Shown here in pieces: positions 35,232 to 44,502 of a stretch of DNA of 47,840 bases. The stretch is taken from positions 1-47,840 of the forward strand of contig CAYMUR010000030.1 in the NCBI GenBank assembly GCA_964393615.1, written 5' to 3'. The notes beneath the pieces are model-generated. The model saw nothing but the letters and a program-made list of their open reading frames with translations. It made no database searches and was not told where the DNA came from. The translations under genes and the position numbers were made by a program. Origin of the DNA: CAYMUR01 sp964393615. Its GTDB lineage: Bacteria; Planctomycetota; Planctomycetia; Pirellulales; Pirellulaceae. Positions within the stretch are counted from its first letter, which is position 1. Each line of letters opens with the position of its first letter.

Positions 35232-36830
35232 ATGGACAAAAAACAAAATTTCCAGGTTTCGCACAGTACAGAATTGCCAGATCTACCGAAGGCTCTTCTG
35301 TCTCCCAATCCACTGCGTTGGATCACTCTTTTTGGTCCGGGGGCAATCGTAGCGAGTGTCACCATAGGCACTGGCGAGTTGATCTTTTCTACGCGAGGTG
35401 GTGTATTATTTGGTTACAACATTCTGTTTCTTTTTTTATTCATTTCACTTTTAAAATGGATTTTAGTTTTTGGTACTTCGAAGCATCTTCTGTTGACGGG
35501 CATTCATCCGTTTCGCCGTATGATGGACTTGCCAGGACCACATGGTTGGTTACCAATGATGTTGCTTATTATGATCTGCCTGACGCAGCCTATCTGGATG
35601 AGTTTTCATAGTAGCACGTTAGGGAACTTTATTGCCTTGCTCACAGGTACATCCCACAACCTCAACGGTGCAGCACAATTTTTGTGGGGTATTTTATTAG
35701 TGCTTCTCATCATGGTGCTCACGTTGAGTGGCGGTTACAACGTGATGGAACGCATTCAGATTGTCTTGATTTTCTGCTTGATGACAGCTGCTATTGTATC
35801 GCTAATCATGTACAAGCCGGACTACTTTGCACTGATCAAAGGGTTTATTATGCCGGTGTTTGGAGACTACCCAGATTGGATACAGCACAAGTATGAAAAG
35901 GTATGGAATACACCGAAATGGGTTGAATTAACCACGTACGTAGGTGTAATAGGGGGTGCAGGTTTTGACTACATGGCCTATTCGACTTGGCTGCGTGACA
36001 AGCGGTGGGGGTATGCGGGATGCGCTCCTCCTTCTGATCAAGAGTTAAACTTAATCGCTGATGATCCACACCATCCGGCACGAGTATGGTTGAAAGCACC
36101 ATTTATTGACTGCGGCATCAGTTTTTTGCTGATCGTGTTGTTCAGTGCCGTGTTTGTAACTTCGGGAGTCGAGTTGCTTGGGCCTCGTCAGGAAATTCCA
36201 GACAGTGAAAACATGCTGGGCCAGCAGTCCCAGATTTTGACAGAGGTACATCAGTGGTTGTATCCGCTTTATGTCGTGGGGGCGATTCTCACGATGTTCG
36301 GAACACTTTATGGAACCATTGAAATCGGTTTGGCGATTGTCACGGAAATTCTTCGTTCCTTTCAGCAAGAATGGACGAATGTCAATCGTTACCGGGTCCA
36401 ACGGGCGATGCTGATTTGGCAAGTGAGTTTTGCAATCGTTGTAAACCTGGCTATGTTTGCTGTTGTATTTGGTACAGAAACTGTGGGTGGCCTGAATCCG
36501 GCCAAAGAAATTATTCTTCTGGTACTACGTCCAGTGAATTTATTCACGGGGGTATTGGCTTGTGGGATTTTTTGTCTGACAAACCTTTGGATGGAGGTGA
36601 CCTGTATTCCCAGAAAACTTCAATCGCCCCCCTGGATGCAGGGGATGTATGTTTTCGCAGCAATCGTATTTTTGACATTGGGGTTGAAAGGCTATTGGGA
36701 CAACCATGATCCGAATGGTGGCTTTTTACAGTCTCGTTGGTTTTCCATTGGTGGGATCATTGGAGTTGTTATCGTAAGTACCGTCACAGTGAAATTCTTC
36801 AGCCGCCTGCTTCCCTGCAAAACAGAGTGA
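35232..36830 (+). CDS. Divergent Nramp-family transporter
   Basis: 532-residue integral membrane protein with about 11-12 hydrophobic helices. Its first helix aligns with Nramp helix 1: FGPGAIVASVTIGTGELI where MntH has GPAFIAAIGYIDPGNF. The metal-binding DPGN is therefore GTGE. Helix 6 reads GGAGFDYMAYSTWLRDK where MntH has GATIMPHVIYLHS, so the metal-selecting methionine and following PH are also lost. A large soluble insert occurs around residues 210-300. Such GTGEL-type Nramp relatives are, as far as I recall, frequent in planctomycetes and verrucomicrobia; their substrate is unknown and manganese transport should not be assumed. No strong ribosome-binding site. It precedes a DUF1080 gene by 119 bases. 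Confidence 0.8.
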   Translation: MDKKQNFQVSHSTELPDLPKALLSPNPLRWITLFGPGAIVASVTIGTGELIFSTRGGVLFGYNILFLFLFISLLKWILVFGTSKHLLLTGIHPFRRMMDLPGPHGWLPMMLLIMICLTQPIWMSFHSSTLGNFIALLTGTSHNLNGAAQFLWGILLVLLIMVLTLSGGYNVMERIQIVLIFCLMTAAIVSLIMYKPDYFALIKGFIMPVFGDYPDWIQHKYEKVWNTPKWVELTTYVGVIGGAGFDYMAYSTWLRDKRWGYAGCAPPSDQELNLIADDPHHPARVWLKAPFIDCGISFLLIVLFSAVFVTSGVELLGPRQEIPDSENMLGQQSQILTEVHQWLYPLYVVGAILTMFGTLYGTIEIGLAIVTEILRSFQQEWTNVNRYRVQRAMLIWQVSFAIVVNLAMFAVVFGTETVGGLNPAKEIILLVLRPVNLFTGVLACGIFCLTNLWMEVTCIPRKLQSPPWMQGMYVFAAIVFLTLGLKGYWDNHDPNGGFLQSRWFSIGGIIGVVIVSTVTVKFFSRLLPCKTE

Positions 36831-36949
36831 ATAATAATTTGTGGGTAGTTTGTCGAGCTACAAGAGTTGGCCCTAATAATTTCAAACTGTGGTGAAATGT
36901 ATTAAAGTGACCCTGGAAGAACAATTGCCCCGCTTGGTAGGAGAACACA

Positions 36950-37645
36950 GTGAATTATAAAATGACTCTATTGGCGCTCCCTGCACTTTTTGTTTTGCTG
37001 GTCAGTATGATTGGGGCTGGAGAACCAGGCTCTGGAAATGAGCCATTGCTTTTCAACGGCCAGAATCTTTCAGGTTGGGAATGTTTCCTTGTCGAAGCGG
37101 ATGCCAAAATGGAAGATGTATGGAGCGTCGATCGAGGTATCTTGGTTTGCCAGGGTGAACCGATGGGCTATCTTTGTACGAAAAAAGATTACACGAATTT
37201 CCAACTCGTTGTCGAATGGCGCTGGGCGCCAGGTACAAAACCGGGCAATAGTGGTGTTTTGATGCGCCTGACCGGTAATCCGACGATGTTGCCCAATTGT
37301 GTTGAAGCCCAGTTGGCAAGTGGTAATGCGGGTGACATGTACGGCTTTCAAGGATTCAAAATTGATGGGGACCCGTCAAGGAAAAGTGAAGTGCTTGATC
37401 ACAAGCTTGCTGGTCATTTGCGAGCCTTGAAGAAGGTCGCGGGCAATGAAAAAGAGGCGGGACAATGGAACAGGTACGAAATTACGGCGGATGGTAATCA
37501 GATTACATTGGTTGTCAACGGCAAGCAAGTCAACGTAGCGACCAATTGTGATGTACGAGCTGGCAAGATTGGTCTCCAATCAGAAGGTGGCGTGATTCAC
37601 TTTCGTCTGGTCAAACTGATCCCACTTGCCAAAACAGCTGGTTGA
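36950..37645 (+). CDS. Secreted DUF1080 (3-keto-disaccharide hydrolase-like) protein
   Basis: 231 residues with a signal peptide (about 1-23) and a concanavalin-like DUF1080 domain: EPLLFNGQNLSGWE (31-44), WSVDRGILVCQGEPMGYLCT, FQLVVEWRWAPGTKPGNSGV, then WNRYEITADGNQITLVVNGKQ and IGLQSEGGVIHFR at the end. Members of this family hydrolyse 3-keto-glycosides or bind glycans in the periplasm. The start is GTG 36950, six bases after AGGAG; the ATG at 36962 is too far from that site. Probably monocistronic; a convergent gene ends at 37733. Confidence 0.9.
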   Translation: MNYKMTLLALPALFVLLVSMIGAGEPGSGNEPLLFNGQNLSGWECFLVEADAKMEDVWSVDRGILVCQGEPMGYLCTKKDYTNFQLVVEWRWAPGTKPGNSGVLMRLTGNPTMLPNCVEAQLASGNAGDMYGFQGFKIDGDPSRKSEVLDHKLAGHLRALKKVAGNEKEAGQWNRYEITADGNQITLVVNGKQVNVATNCDVRAGKIGLQSEGGVIHFRLVKLIPLAKTAG

Positions 37646-37732
37646 AAAAAATCAACGAATCCTGTTTTGTCCTGACGATGACCTTGTCATTAATATTGAC
37701 ATTTGGATGGCTGCTAACCCAATCGACAAGAA

Positions 37733-39457
37733 TTAATGCAAGGCAATTGCCCTACCTGGTCCACCGTGGCAGTCACGAATTTTGATTGCGGCAAATAGGA
37801 AGTAAGAATTTTGAGGTACCTGTGCCAGGTGGTACAAGAATTCAACGCCTACCATCTCGCGACTGCCTAGTGCCCAGTAAGTCATCAGGGCGCGTTTTGG
37901 TTCTACACCGCCAAGATCGGGTGCATCGGTAGCAACACAACGTACGCCACGTTCTTTAAGGTAAACGATGGCATCCGGACCAGGTGCTGGCCAGCCTTCG
38001 GACTTTCCATTCAACGGATTGTGCCACAAACCTAAATCTGCTGGTGCTGGGCGATAGTATTTGTCAACGTGTTCGGTTTGAAAAATGACAACATCGCCTT
38101 TTTGCAGATTTCCGGCGCGATTTTCGAAGGCTTTGATGTCTGCCACCGTGATTTCAGGAGACGCTGGCCAGTTTCTTGGCTTCGTCGTTCCAACGAGTTT
38201 TGTCACGTCAATGATGCGTGCTTCGCCGCAAGTCCAATCCAGGGGGACTTGTTCAGTGGTCATGGTGCTAGAGCCACGTTTTCCATATTTCCGCTCGTAT
38301 TCTTCCAACCAGCCACGAATTTCCGGTGAGTACTGTACAGGTTTTTCAGTCAACGGTAAGGCGTACGCTGGAGGCACCAAGTTCGTTCCGGCCATGCTGT
38401 CCATCAAATGCGTATGTTGCCAGAGATCGAGGTACTCATAGTAAAGGTAGTCGACCTTTACATAAGCCTGGCGATGTTGACCGACACCGATTCCAGGCGA
38501 AGTGAGGGGATAACCTGCGGCCAGTGTTGGCGACAGGTCGACGGCTCGTTTGTTTTTCGTGGATTTGATCAAGCGTTGTGGTAAATCTCCACCAGCGATT
38601 GCAAATGCACGTCCTTCGGCGTAGGGTCCGTTTTGATGTTTTGGACTGAGGAGGCAATAAAATGCGCCAGTCGGCGGTAATGCGCCCAGATTGGTTGCAC
38701 CTTCTGTCCAGATCATGCCGTATTTTAGTCCCGCGTAATGGGTTGGTTCAGCAAGACTAGGGAGAGGCCCCATGCTGGGACTGTCGGTGCCGAGTGCCAT
38801 CACATTGCGTTTACCGAGAAAATCCATGCAGTCAGGATCGGGGTCGGGATAACCGGGGGATTTTTGATTAATAATGTCGGCGACAAAACGGTTTCCTGCC
38901 GGATACGGTTGGTAATAACGATCAGAATAGTCACTGCGAAACAGAGCCACATCACCAAACCTCAATGGACGGTACTGTTTTTCGAACCGTTCCACGTGAC
39001 TTCGTCGGACCAATGGACTGATTCCAATAGGGGCTTGGTCGAACAGATCTCGGACGTCGATGACGCATGCTTCTCCGCCAAATTGCCAGGCTTCGATCTT
39101 GTGAGTGTACGCCAATCCGAATTCACCAGATTTGGGACGATTCAAATCGGGGCGTGCGACCGAATGAGGAGGTACGTCAAGCTGCGTGGCTGTATTGCCA
39201 TCGATCAGCAATACATCAACATTGTAAGGACTGTCAGGTCCGATGGTCCGTTCCTGCATGATCTTAAATCTAGGACATGGATTGGCCGGCCAAGTACATG
39301 GATATTCCGGCGCCACTATTAAAGAACAATCGATAAAAGTGTGTTCGTCCGAAAGGCAGTGCGAAACGGGTAGAAAAAGTATCAGATAACAAGTTGTTAG
39401 TAACAGGGAGCTAGGAAGTATGTGATGATTGTTGGTGCAGCGTGGTTGACTTTGCAT
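37733..39457 (-). CDS. Secreted two-domain cyclase-family protein, degraded metal motifs
   Basis: 574 residues with an N-terminal signal peptide (hydrophobic core LLLTTCYLILFLPVSHC). Two tandem cyclase/kynurenine-formamidase-like domains occupy about 38-290 and 300-574. Both end in the family's aspartate turn, LGTDSPSMGP and VATDAPDLGG. The metal signature HxGTHxDxPxH is altered in both: domain 1 has NTATQLDVPPH (88-98, keeping D94 and H98), and domain 2 has MAGTNLVPPAY (355-365). This suggests lost or different metal use. AAGGAG lies six bases before ATG 39457, which decides the start. Substrate unknown; amide or ester hydrolysis is the family norm. Confidence 0.75.
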   Translation of the reverse strand: MQSQPRCTNNHHILPSSLLLTTCYLILFLPVSHCLSDEHTFIDCSLIVAPEYPCTWPANPCPRFKIMQERTIGPDSPYNVDVLLIDGNTATQLDVPPHSVARPDLNRPKSGEFGLAYTHKIEAWQFGGEACVIDVRDLFDQAPIGISPLVRRSHVERFEKQYRPLRFGDVALFRSDYSDRYYQPYPAGNRFVADIINQKSPGYPDPDPDCMDFLGKRNVMALGTDSPSMGPLPSLAEPTHYAGLKYGMIWTEGATNLGALPPTGAFYCLLSPKHQNGPYAEGRAFAIAGGDLPQRLIKSTKNKRAVDLSPTLAAGYPLTSPGIGVGQHRQAYVKVDYLYYEYLDLWQHTHLMDSMAGTNLVPPAYALPLTEKPVQYSPEIRGWLEEYERKYGKRGSSTMTTEQVPLDWTCGEARIIDVTKLVGTTKPRNWPASPEITVADIKAFENRAGNLQKGDVVIFQTEHVDKYYRPAPADLGLWHNPLNGKSEGWPAPGPDAIVYLKERGVRCVATDAPDLGGVEPKRALMTYWALGSREMVGVEFLYHLAQVPQNSYFLFAAIKIRDCHGGPGRAIALH

Positions 39458-40014
39458 TTTGGACTCCTTGGGTCTGAATGAAAACAAACCGCAATCAGGC
39501 AGTAGAAAAAATGTTCTAAATGTTCTATTGGAGTAGCTGTAGTTTACATGACGCATCGACTTCTTTGGGAAAATATTCCAAGGCGGCGCCCATGAAATCT
39601 GACAGTGTAACGATAGCCTTGGCACGCGTATGGCAGTCGATGACCGATGATATATAACGACCGTTGCATCATGAAAGCTGGTTTCCTGCTCGCATCTGAC
39701 GGTGTCTCATTGTACTAAATGGTTTGCTGTCTGGGGGAACGAGACATGCGTTGGCGGTTGCTTCGGTCCCTGAGTCCATGCACTTTTTCTTAAAAAATGG
39801 GAGAAGATCAACCGAAATGGTCCTGAATACCTGACATCTTCCCTCATCTTGTGCCAGATATTCTTGCTGGAAAAGGTTTGTGTCAAAAATCCGAGATGGT
39901 AGTCGATGCCAGGAATATGTAGGGGCAAGAATTTATCATTCTTCGAAAATCTATGTCGCCAAAACCAGCTTGGTTTCGCAGGAGCTTCTGCTTCCGATTT
40001 ATCGTTCTTGCTTT
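39458..40014. other. Intergenic region, no gene seen
   Basis: About 560 bases with no supported gene. A 73-codon minus-strand frame (39707-39928) has no motif or ribosome-binding site. Confidence 0.4.
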
Positions 40015-40713
40015 CTACCGGCTTTTGTTGGCCGTAACTTCGACGGAGTGGACGATGCCGGAGGCATACGGATGTACTCGATGCTTTTCCATGCGAACTG
40101 TGCTACCAGCCCAGGGACGTAGCCGTAAGTAAAACGTGTTGATTCCTGCAAACTCAGGGGCTTCACGCAAATCGAGTGTAAGCCCGTCGTCGATTAAGCC
40201 GCTTGCGGGATGTTTTAACGCCATGGCCTCTGTGCTCACCTCGTGGCCCCAGGTTTCACCGTCTAACGATACGACCAAATAATGGTCCGTCGACAAAAAA
40301 TGGTTGGCGCGGCAATCCACGCGGATGACAACATTTTCGAATTCCGCATCGGACTTGACCTTCCAGGTTAGGACGGGGTGCGATCCACCGGGTTTCATTC
40401 GGACCGAAACCTCTCCAAGTTGCCAGTCAAATTGTTCAGGGTGACTTAGGTTTGCTTGCCAGAGATAGCGGTTTGTCGCGAAGTCCTCTTTCCAAATAAA
40501 TTGTGGTGATCTCGATTTCAGCGCTTGTAAATTCACGACCTTTTCTAGTGGTTCCAGTAGATCCGCCTCGATGCGAAGGTCGTCGATCTGCACGGGCGGG
40601 TTGTTGATAGAGCCGGCCTCTCCAGACAATTCAACTCGCACCCAGAAGTCATTGCAGGAACGAAAACGTTCGTCAGCAGACGTATCGATGTTCAACGGCT
40701 GTGTGCCGCCCAT
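40015..40713 (-). CDS. Hypothetical protein, possibly an N-terminally truncated remnant
   Basis: From ATG 40713 the product has 232 residues; the frame is open to 40767 through a TTG. It is beta-rich with tryptophans spaced as in secreted sandwich domains (FIWKEDFATNRYLWQANL, VLTWKVKSDAEFENVVIRVD, HYLVVSLDGETWGHEVS). No signal peptide, so a former secreted protein that lost its front half is likely. It begins close behind the esterase gene. I do not recognise the family. Confidence 0.55.
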   Translation of the reverse strand: MGGTQPLNIDTSADERFRSCNDFWVRVELSGEAGSINNPPVQIDDLRIEADLLEPLEKVVNLQALKSRSPQFIWKEDFATNRYLWQANLSHPEQFDWQLGEVSVRMKPGGSHPVLTWKVKSDAEFENVVIRVDCRANHFLSTDHYLVVSLDGETWGHEVSTEAMALKHPASGLIDDGLTLDLREAPEFAGINTFYLRLRPWAGSTVRMEKHRVHPYASGIVHSVEVTANKSR

Positions 40714-40789
40714 CGATTTTACCTGATGCAGCCAATGTGCCGTGAAGTATGAACACCTGTGCGGCAAAGCTGATCCAAGTCTTGAAGAT

Positions 40790-42781
40790 TTATTTTCTCC
40801 CTGTTACCGCCATTTCATAAATCGTACCAACGGCTGCCGCATTCTCGCCGTGCAAAGTCAAAGGCTTCGGAGCCAGCATACCCAGTACCTCGGGAATGTC
40901 GCAGACACGCATCACGTTAAGTAACTGTGGTGCGTCCGATCCCATGTGTGTCAGCGGTGGTTGTTCGAGGATCACACCACTTATGTCCGGTTCTAGAAGT
41001 GCGGCATAGGCACCAATCATTCCCCAGCGACCTGCGCCGACGACGTGCACCGGCAACTTCGTTTCTGCTCGCAAAGAGCGAGCGGCCGCAGCCACGTCCC
41101 AGATGCGACCCGAGTCTACCGTGCGGCCAACGAGAACAAGTGATCGTTCTACATAATTCGGTGGGTTCTTGACGGTCCATCGTGTCTCACCTACGCCCCG
41201 CACATCGCAGAAAAAAATCCGGTCGCCATCCTGGCGGACATTCGACAGCCACTTCGGGATGGTGTTTCTTGTATCGGGATTAGTCACACATAACAGCACG
41301 CGCTTCCCTCCACTCACAGAATCAAGCCGCGCATCTTGACGCAGGTAGATATGTATTCCCGGTTCTGTTTCCAGCTTCGCTATCGAATCGGATTGTTGCC
41401 CCACTTCAGCGATGGGGATACGCTCCGGCAATGCCCGCAGGCTTACCGCACGGAGCTGCCTCAATACATGTTTTTTCCAAGTGGTGAACTCACCATGACC
41501 TGGTGTTTTGGGCCTGGATATGTCGACAAAGTGGCGGTCGATTTGCGTGTTTAGCTCGTCCGATGGAATATCTTCGTCGGTGAGAAATACACGCAGGTCT
41601 TTGGGTTCAATGGGATGCACTGGTTCTTGCAGCGACCCAGTCACAAGATCGACTTCGCTGTCAGTAACCGCTCGAGGGTCGTTTTTCAGGTGCGAATTCA
41701 GAAAACGAAATACGGCCTGGCGAATGTCGGTTCGATAGGCGTGTCCACCAATGCTAACGACGTTGTCGACGGCGTCTCCAGCTCCATACAGGCTGTACAC
41801 TCTTTCCAAACGATTGACCACCCGGTCGTTCGCGTCCATGGGAAAGATGTCATCCTGGTCACTGTTGACGAACAACATTGGCCTCGGGGCGATCAAGGCG
41901 GCAATCCGCACCCAAGGCCACTCGTACGTGTTGTAAAAGAACATGCAATCGCAATGGCCGTTGATCACTCGATTGGGAACGTAGGATATCAGATCCGCCA
42001 TGCCGCTGACGGGCACGGCTACGTTCACCCGTTCGTCAGCTGCCGCGATCCAAAGTGTTGCTGCCCCGCCACCGCTAATGCCTGTGACGGCAATGCGATG
42101 GGGGTCCACATCGGTGCGGCTCGCCAGATAGTCGATCCCACGCATTCCATTCCAGCATTCGACTCCGGCCGAGGTGTAACCTCGGGCGTGCCACCACCAG
42201 CGTTCTTCTTGATAGGTGCCGTGATGAACTGCGGCGATCTCGCCGAGTTGTAACGTGTCTAAAACCAGGCAGAGGTAACCGTGCCGTGCGAACCAGATGC
42301 CATGAGACTGATACGCGGTTTTGTTTCCATTACGTCCCCGTCCCGCGTGTCCGCACACATAGAGTATGGCAGGGAGTCGTTCGCCGGAACCCACTTGATC
42401 GGGGCGATAGAGATTGCCAGTGACATACAGCCCTGGACGGCTCTGGTAATGTACCATGTCGACGATATAGCCATCACCACGGAGAGTTCTCGTAGTCGTT
42501 GTCTGCAGCGGTGTTCTTTTCGGAAGAGGCCAAAGTCCGAGCATGTGCAAAAACTCTTGGCGATATTGTGGTTGCTGCTTCTGCCACGCTGACAGCGAAG
42601 CGACATCTTCGGCGAAGGTAGCGTAGATCCGTTCGGCATGTCGCGCCAGATACGCTTGTATCATGCGGTCGCCAGGTTGCGACCGGTCCGGTTGTCCGAG
42701 CGGCTGTGCCTGCAAAATACACGTGGTCTGGCACAATAGAAAGTATAAAACGACAACAAGACTGCGATTGGTTAATGCCAT
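40790..42781 (-). CDS. Secreted acetyl-xylan-esterase-like double alpha/beta hydrolase
   Basis: 663 residues with a signal peptide (about 1-25, SLVVVLYFLLCQTTCILQA). Residues 80-370 form an alpha/beta hydrolase of the AXE1/dienelactone-hydrolase type: ERLPAILYVCGHAGRG, then VTGISGGGAATLW (nucleophile elbow GISGG), a histidine in SIGGHAYRTD, and an aspartate in NSDQDDIFPMDAND. Residues about 440-663 resemble a second alpha/beta hydrolase fold in which the elbow reads VHVVGAGRWGMIGAY, without the nucleophilic serine. At the 3' end, moving to the next frame would give EMAGNREKINLQDLDQL and about 25 more residues, so a one-base deletion near 40809 may have shortened the protein. No strong ribosome-binding site. 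Confidence 0.8.
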   Translation of the reverse strand: MALTNRSLVVVLYFLLCQTTCILQAQPLGQPDRSQPGDRMIQAYLARHAERIYATFAEDVASLSAWQKQQPQYRQEFLHMLGLWPLPKRTPLQTTTTRTLRGDGYIVDMVHYQSRPGLYVTGNLYRPDQVGSGERLPAILYVCGHAGRGRNGNKTAYQSHGIWFARHGYLCLVLDTLQLGEIAAVHHGTYQEERWWWHARGYTSAGVECWNGMRGIDYLASRTDVDPHRIAVTGISGGGAATLWIAAADERVNVAVPVSGMADLISYVPNRVINGHCDCMFFYNTYEWPWVRIAALIAPRPMLFVNSDQDDIFPMDANDRVVNRLERVYSLYGAGDAVDNVVSIGGHAYRTDIRQAVFRFLNSHLKNDPRAVTDSEVDLVTGSLQEPVHPIEPKDLRVFLTDEDIPSDELNTQIDRHFVDISRPKTPGHGEFTTWKKHVLRQLRAVSLRALPERIPIAEVGQQSDSIAKLETEPGIHIYLRQDARLDSVSGGKRVLLCVTNPDTRNTIPKWLSNVRQDGDRIFFCDVRGVGETRWTVKNPPNYVERSLVLVGRTVDSGRIWDVAAAARSLRAETKLPVHVVGAGRWGMIGAYAALLEPDISGVILEQPPLTHMGSDAPQLLNVMRVCDIPEVLGMLAPKPLTLHGENAAAVGTIYEMAVTGRK

Positions 42782-42916
42782 AGGTGACGATGCTAATTCA
42801 TCAAATCAAAAGGAACCTGTTGTGTTTTATCTGCGACGGACAGTAAAATGGTAACAAGAGCCATCAGTTAGATGAGTCAGTTAGATGAGAAAGACAAGTG
42901 GCACAAAGGATATTGT

Positions 42917-44026
42917 ATGGTAAACATCCATCAAAGTACCATTCAAAATGCTGATACACGTGGTTCGGCAATGAATCCCCAACGGAGAACCCGTCGGGGG
43001 ATGCGTCAGCACACGTGCGCTGGTTTTACCCTGGTGGAACTGTTGGTGGTGATTGCCATCATCGCTATCTTAATTGCTCTACTGTTGCCGGCGGTGCAGG
43101 CCGCACGGGAAGCGGCTCGTCGCACTCAATGTGCCAACCACATGAAACAATTAGGCTTGGCCATTCATAATTTTCACAGCAGCCACAATGCTTTCCCACC
43201 TGCGACGACCGGAAATGTGTATACACGCGGCCAGAATCGGCTGGGGTTTTTCTATTACATCCTGCCGTATCTGGAGCAATTGAACCTGTACGAGCAGTTC
43301 GATCCGACCTTGCCGGGCGACGTTGGAGTGAATCAGGCGGCGGCGCGAGATCCAGGGGCATCGCTGTCGGTCTATCTTTGCCCTGCCCGTCGCAGTGGTG
43401 TTCACCAGAGCCGAGAAGCTGTTCGAGGTGGAGATTCCGCGCTGGGTGCACCCAGTGATTACTCGATCCTCTCTTATGTGATCGAAGACCAGGGTGAGGA
43501 CTGGTCGTATCTCGGTTATGACACCATTCATCTACAAAGACAGGCGATTAAGCCGGCCAAGGAGCTCGGCAGTATTGGCGAAATTCAACACGTTTCCAGA
43601 TTTTCGAGTGTAGCAGATGGACTCAGTCAAACGGCGGTGATGTGCGAGAAGCATATTCACGAACTGGGATTGAACCTTTGCTGCGGACATGGCGTTGCAC
43701 GGAATGCCGGTGACGGTGCGGGTTTCAGCCGGGACGGGAATACTTACTATCTTCACGGCAACTACTTTCGTGAAAACATCATGAACAGCTCCGCCCGATT
43801 TCGCATTGCCAGTGGCCCGGCTGATGGTTTCGACGAGAGCTGGAACGACTTTGATCGCGGGGGTCTACATGCAGGTGCCCCGACGATAGGTAGCTGGCAT
43901 ACCAACGTAGTGCAGATATTATTTGGGGATGGCTCGGTCCATGCATTTGACCAAGTCACGCCGGTCGGCTTGATTGAGCAGCTGACGATTATCGACGATG
44001 GAACCGTTATCGACGGGTTACCATAG
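42917..44026 (+). CDS. DUF1559 prepilin-like protein
   Basis: 369 residues with a type IV prepilin-like leader: G36 is followed by FTLVELLVVIAIIAILIALL (glutamate at +5), then LLPAVQAAREAARR, the hallmark of the planctomycete DUF1559 family. The globular part includes NHMKQLGLAIHNFH and many conserved glycine/aspartate turns, ending with the H-x-DG region ILFGDGSVHAFDQVT. ATG 42917 is chosen because AAAGGA lies six bases upstream; ATG 42971 would also keep the leader. The next gene starts 12 bases after the stop. Function of DUF1559 proteins is unknown; cleavage by a prepilin peptidase and assembly into surface structures is inferred from the leader. Confidence 0.95.
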   Translation: MVNIHQSTIQNADTRGSAMNPQRRTRRGMRQHTCAGFTLVELLVVIAIIAILIALLLPAVQAAREAARRTQCANHMKQLGLAIHNFHSSHNAFPPATTGNVYTRGQNRLGFFYYILPYLEQLNLYEQFDPTLPGDVGVNQAAARDPGASLSVYLCPARRSGVHQSREAVRGGDSALGAPSDYSILSYVIEDQGEDWSYLGYDTIHLQRQAIKPAKELGSIGEIQHVSRFSSVADGLSQTAVMCEKHIHELGLNLCCGHGVARNAGDGAGFSRDGNTYYLHGNYFRENIMNSSARFRIASGPADGFDESWNDFDRGGLHAGAPTIGSWHTNVVQILFGDGSVHAFDQVTPVGLIEQLTIIDDGTVIDGLP

Positions 44027-44037
44027 TGAAGGAAGGT

Positions 44038-44502
44038 ATGGTGCTCGAGGTGTTGAAGACTTACCTGCAGACCAGTGTACTGTTCAGCGTGTGGTGCTGT
44101 GTCTTACTTACCGGATGTGATGACCAATTCGAGACCTATCCGATCACGGGTACGGTGAAATTTCCCGACGGGTCTCCGTTGTCGTTGGGTCAGATCTATT
44201 TTGAGACGCGGGATAAGCGGTACGGGCTGGGTGTTAGCGCCATGGGCCGCATTCACGAAGACGGCAGTTTTACCGTCGGGACGTATCAACGAGACCAGGG
44301 AGGCGCCCCACCTGCCACCTACGTTGTCTATGTCCGAGGTGCCAAGCAGGGAGGCCGGGTTGGCACTAGTGTGAATGAACGGTCGAGCGGAGAATGGATC
44401 ATTCATAGAAGACACCGCAGTGCGGCGACTTCGGACCTTCGCGCCGAAATCACTACCGAGGGCCCCAACCACTTTGACCTCATCGTGGAACGCCCCGAGT
44501 AA
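44038..44502 (+). CDS. Small lipoprotein partner of DUF1559
   Basis: 154 residues with signal region LFSVWCCVLLTGC giving a lipobox cysteine near residue 24, then a beta-sandwich that starts YPITGTVKFPDGSPLSLGQI and continues with EDGSFTVGTY, like a transthyretin/carboxypeptidase-regulatory fold. ATG 44038 follows GAAGGAAGG closely; GTG 44026, overlapping the previous stop, is an alternative. Such lipoproteins follow DUF1559 genes frequently in planctomycetes and probably work in the same surface complex (inference). Its end abuts the truncated cytochrome gene. Confidence 0.85.
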   Translation: MVLEVLKTYLQTSVLFSVWCCVLLTGCDDQFETYPITGTVKFPDGSPLSLGQIYFETRDKRYGLGVSAMGRIHEDGSFTVGTYQRDQGGAPPATYVVYVRGAKQGGRVGTSVNERSSGEWIIHRRHRSAATSDLRAEITTEGPNHFDLIVERPE

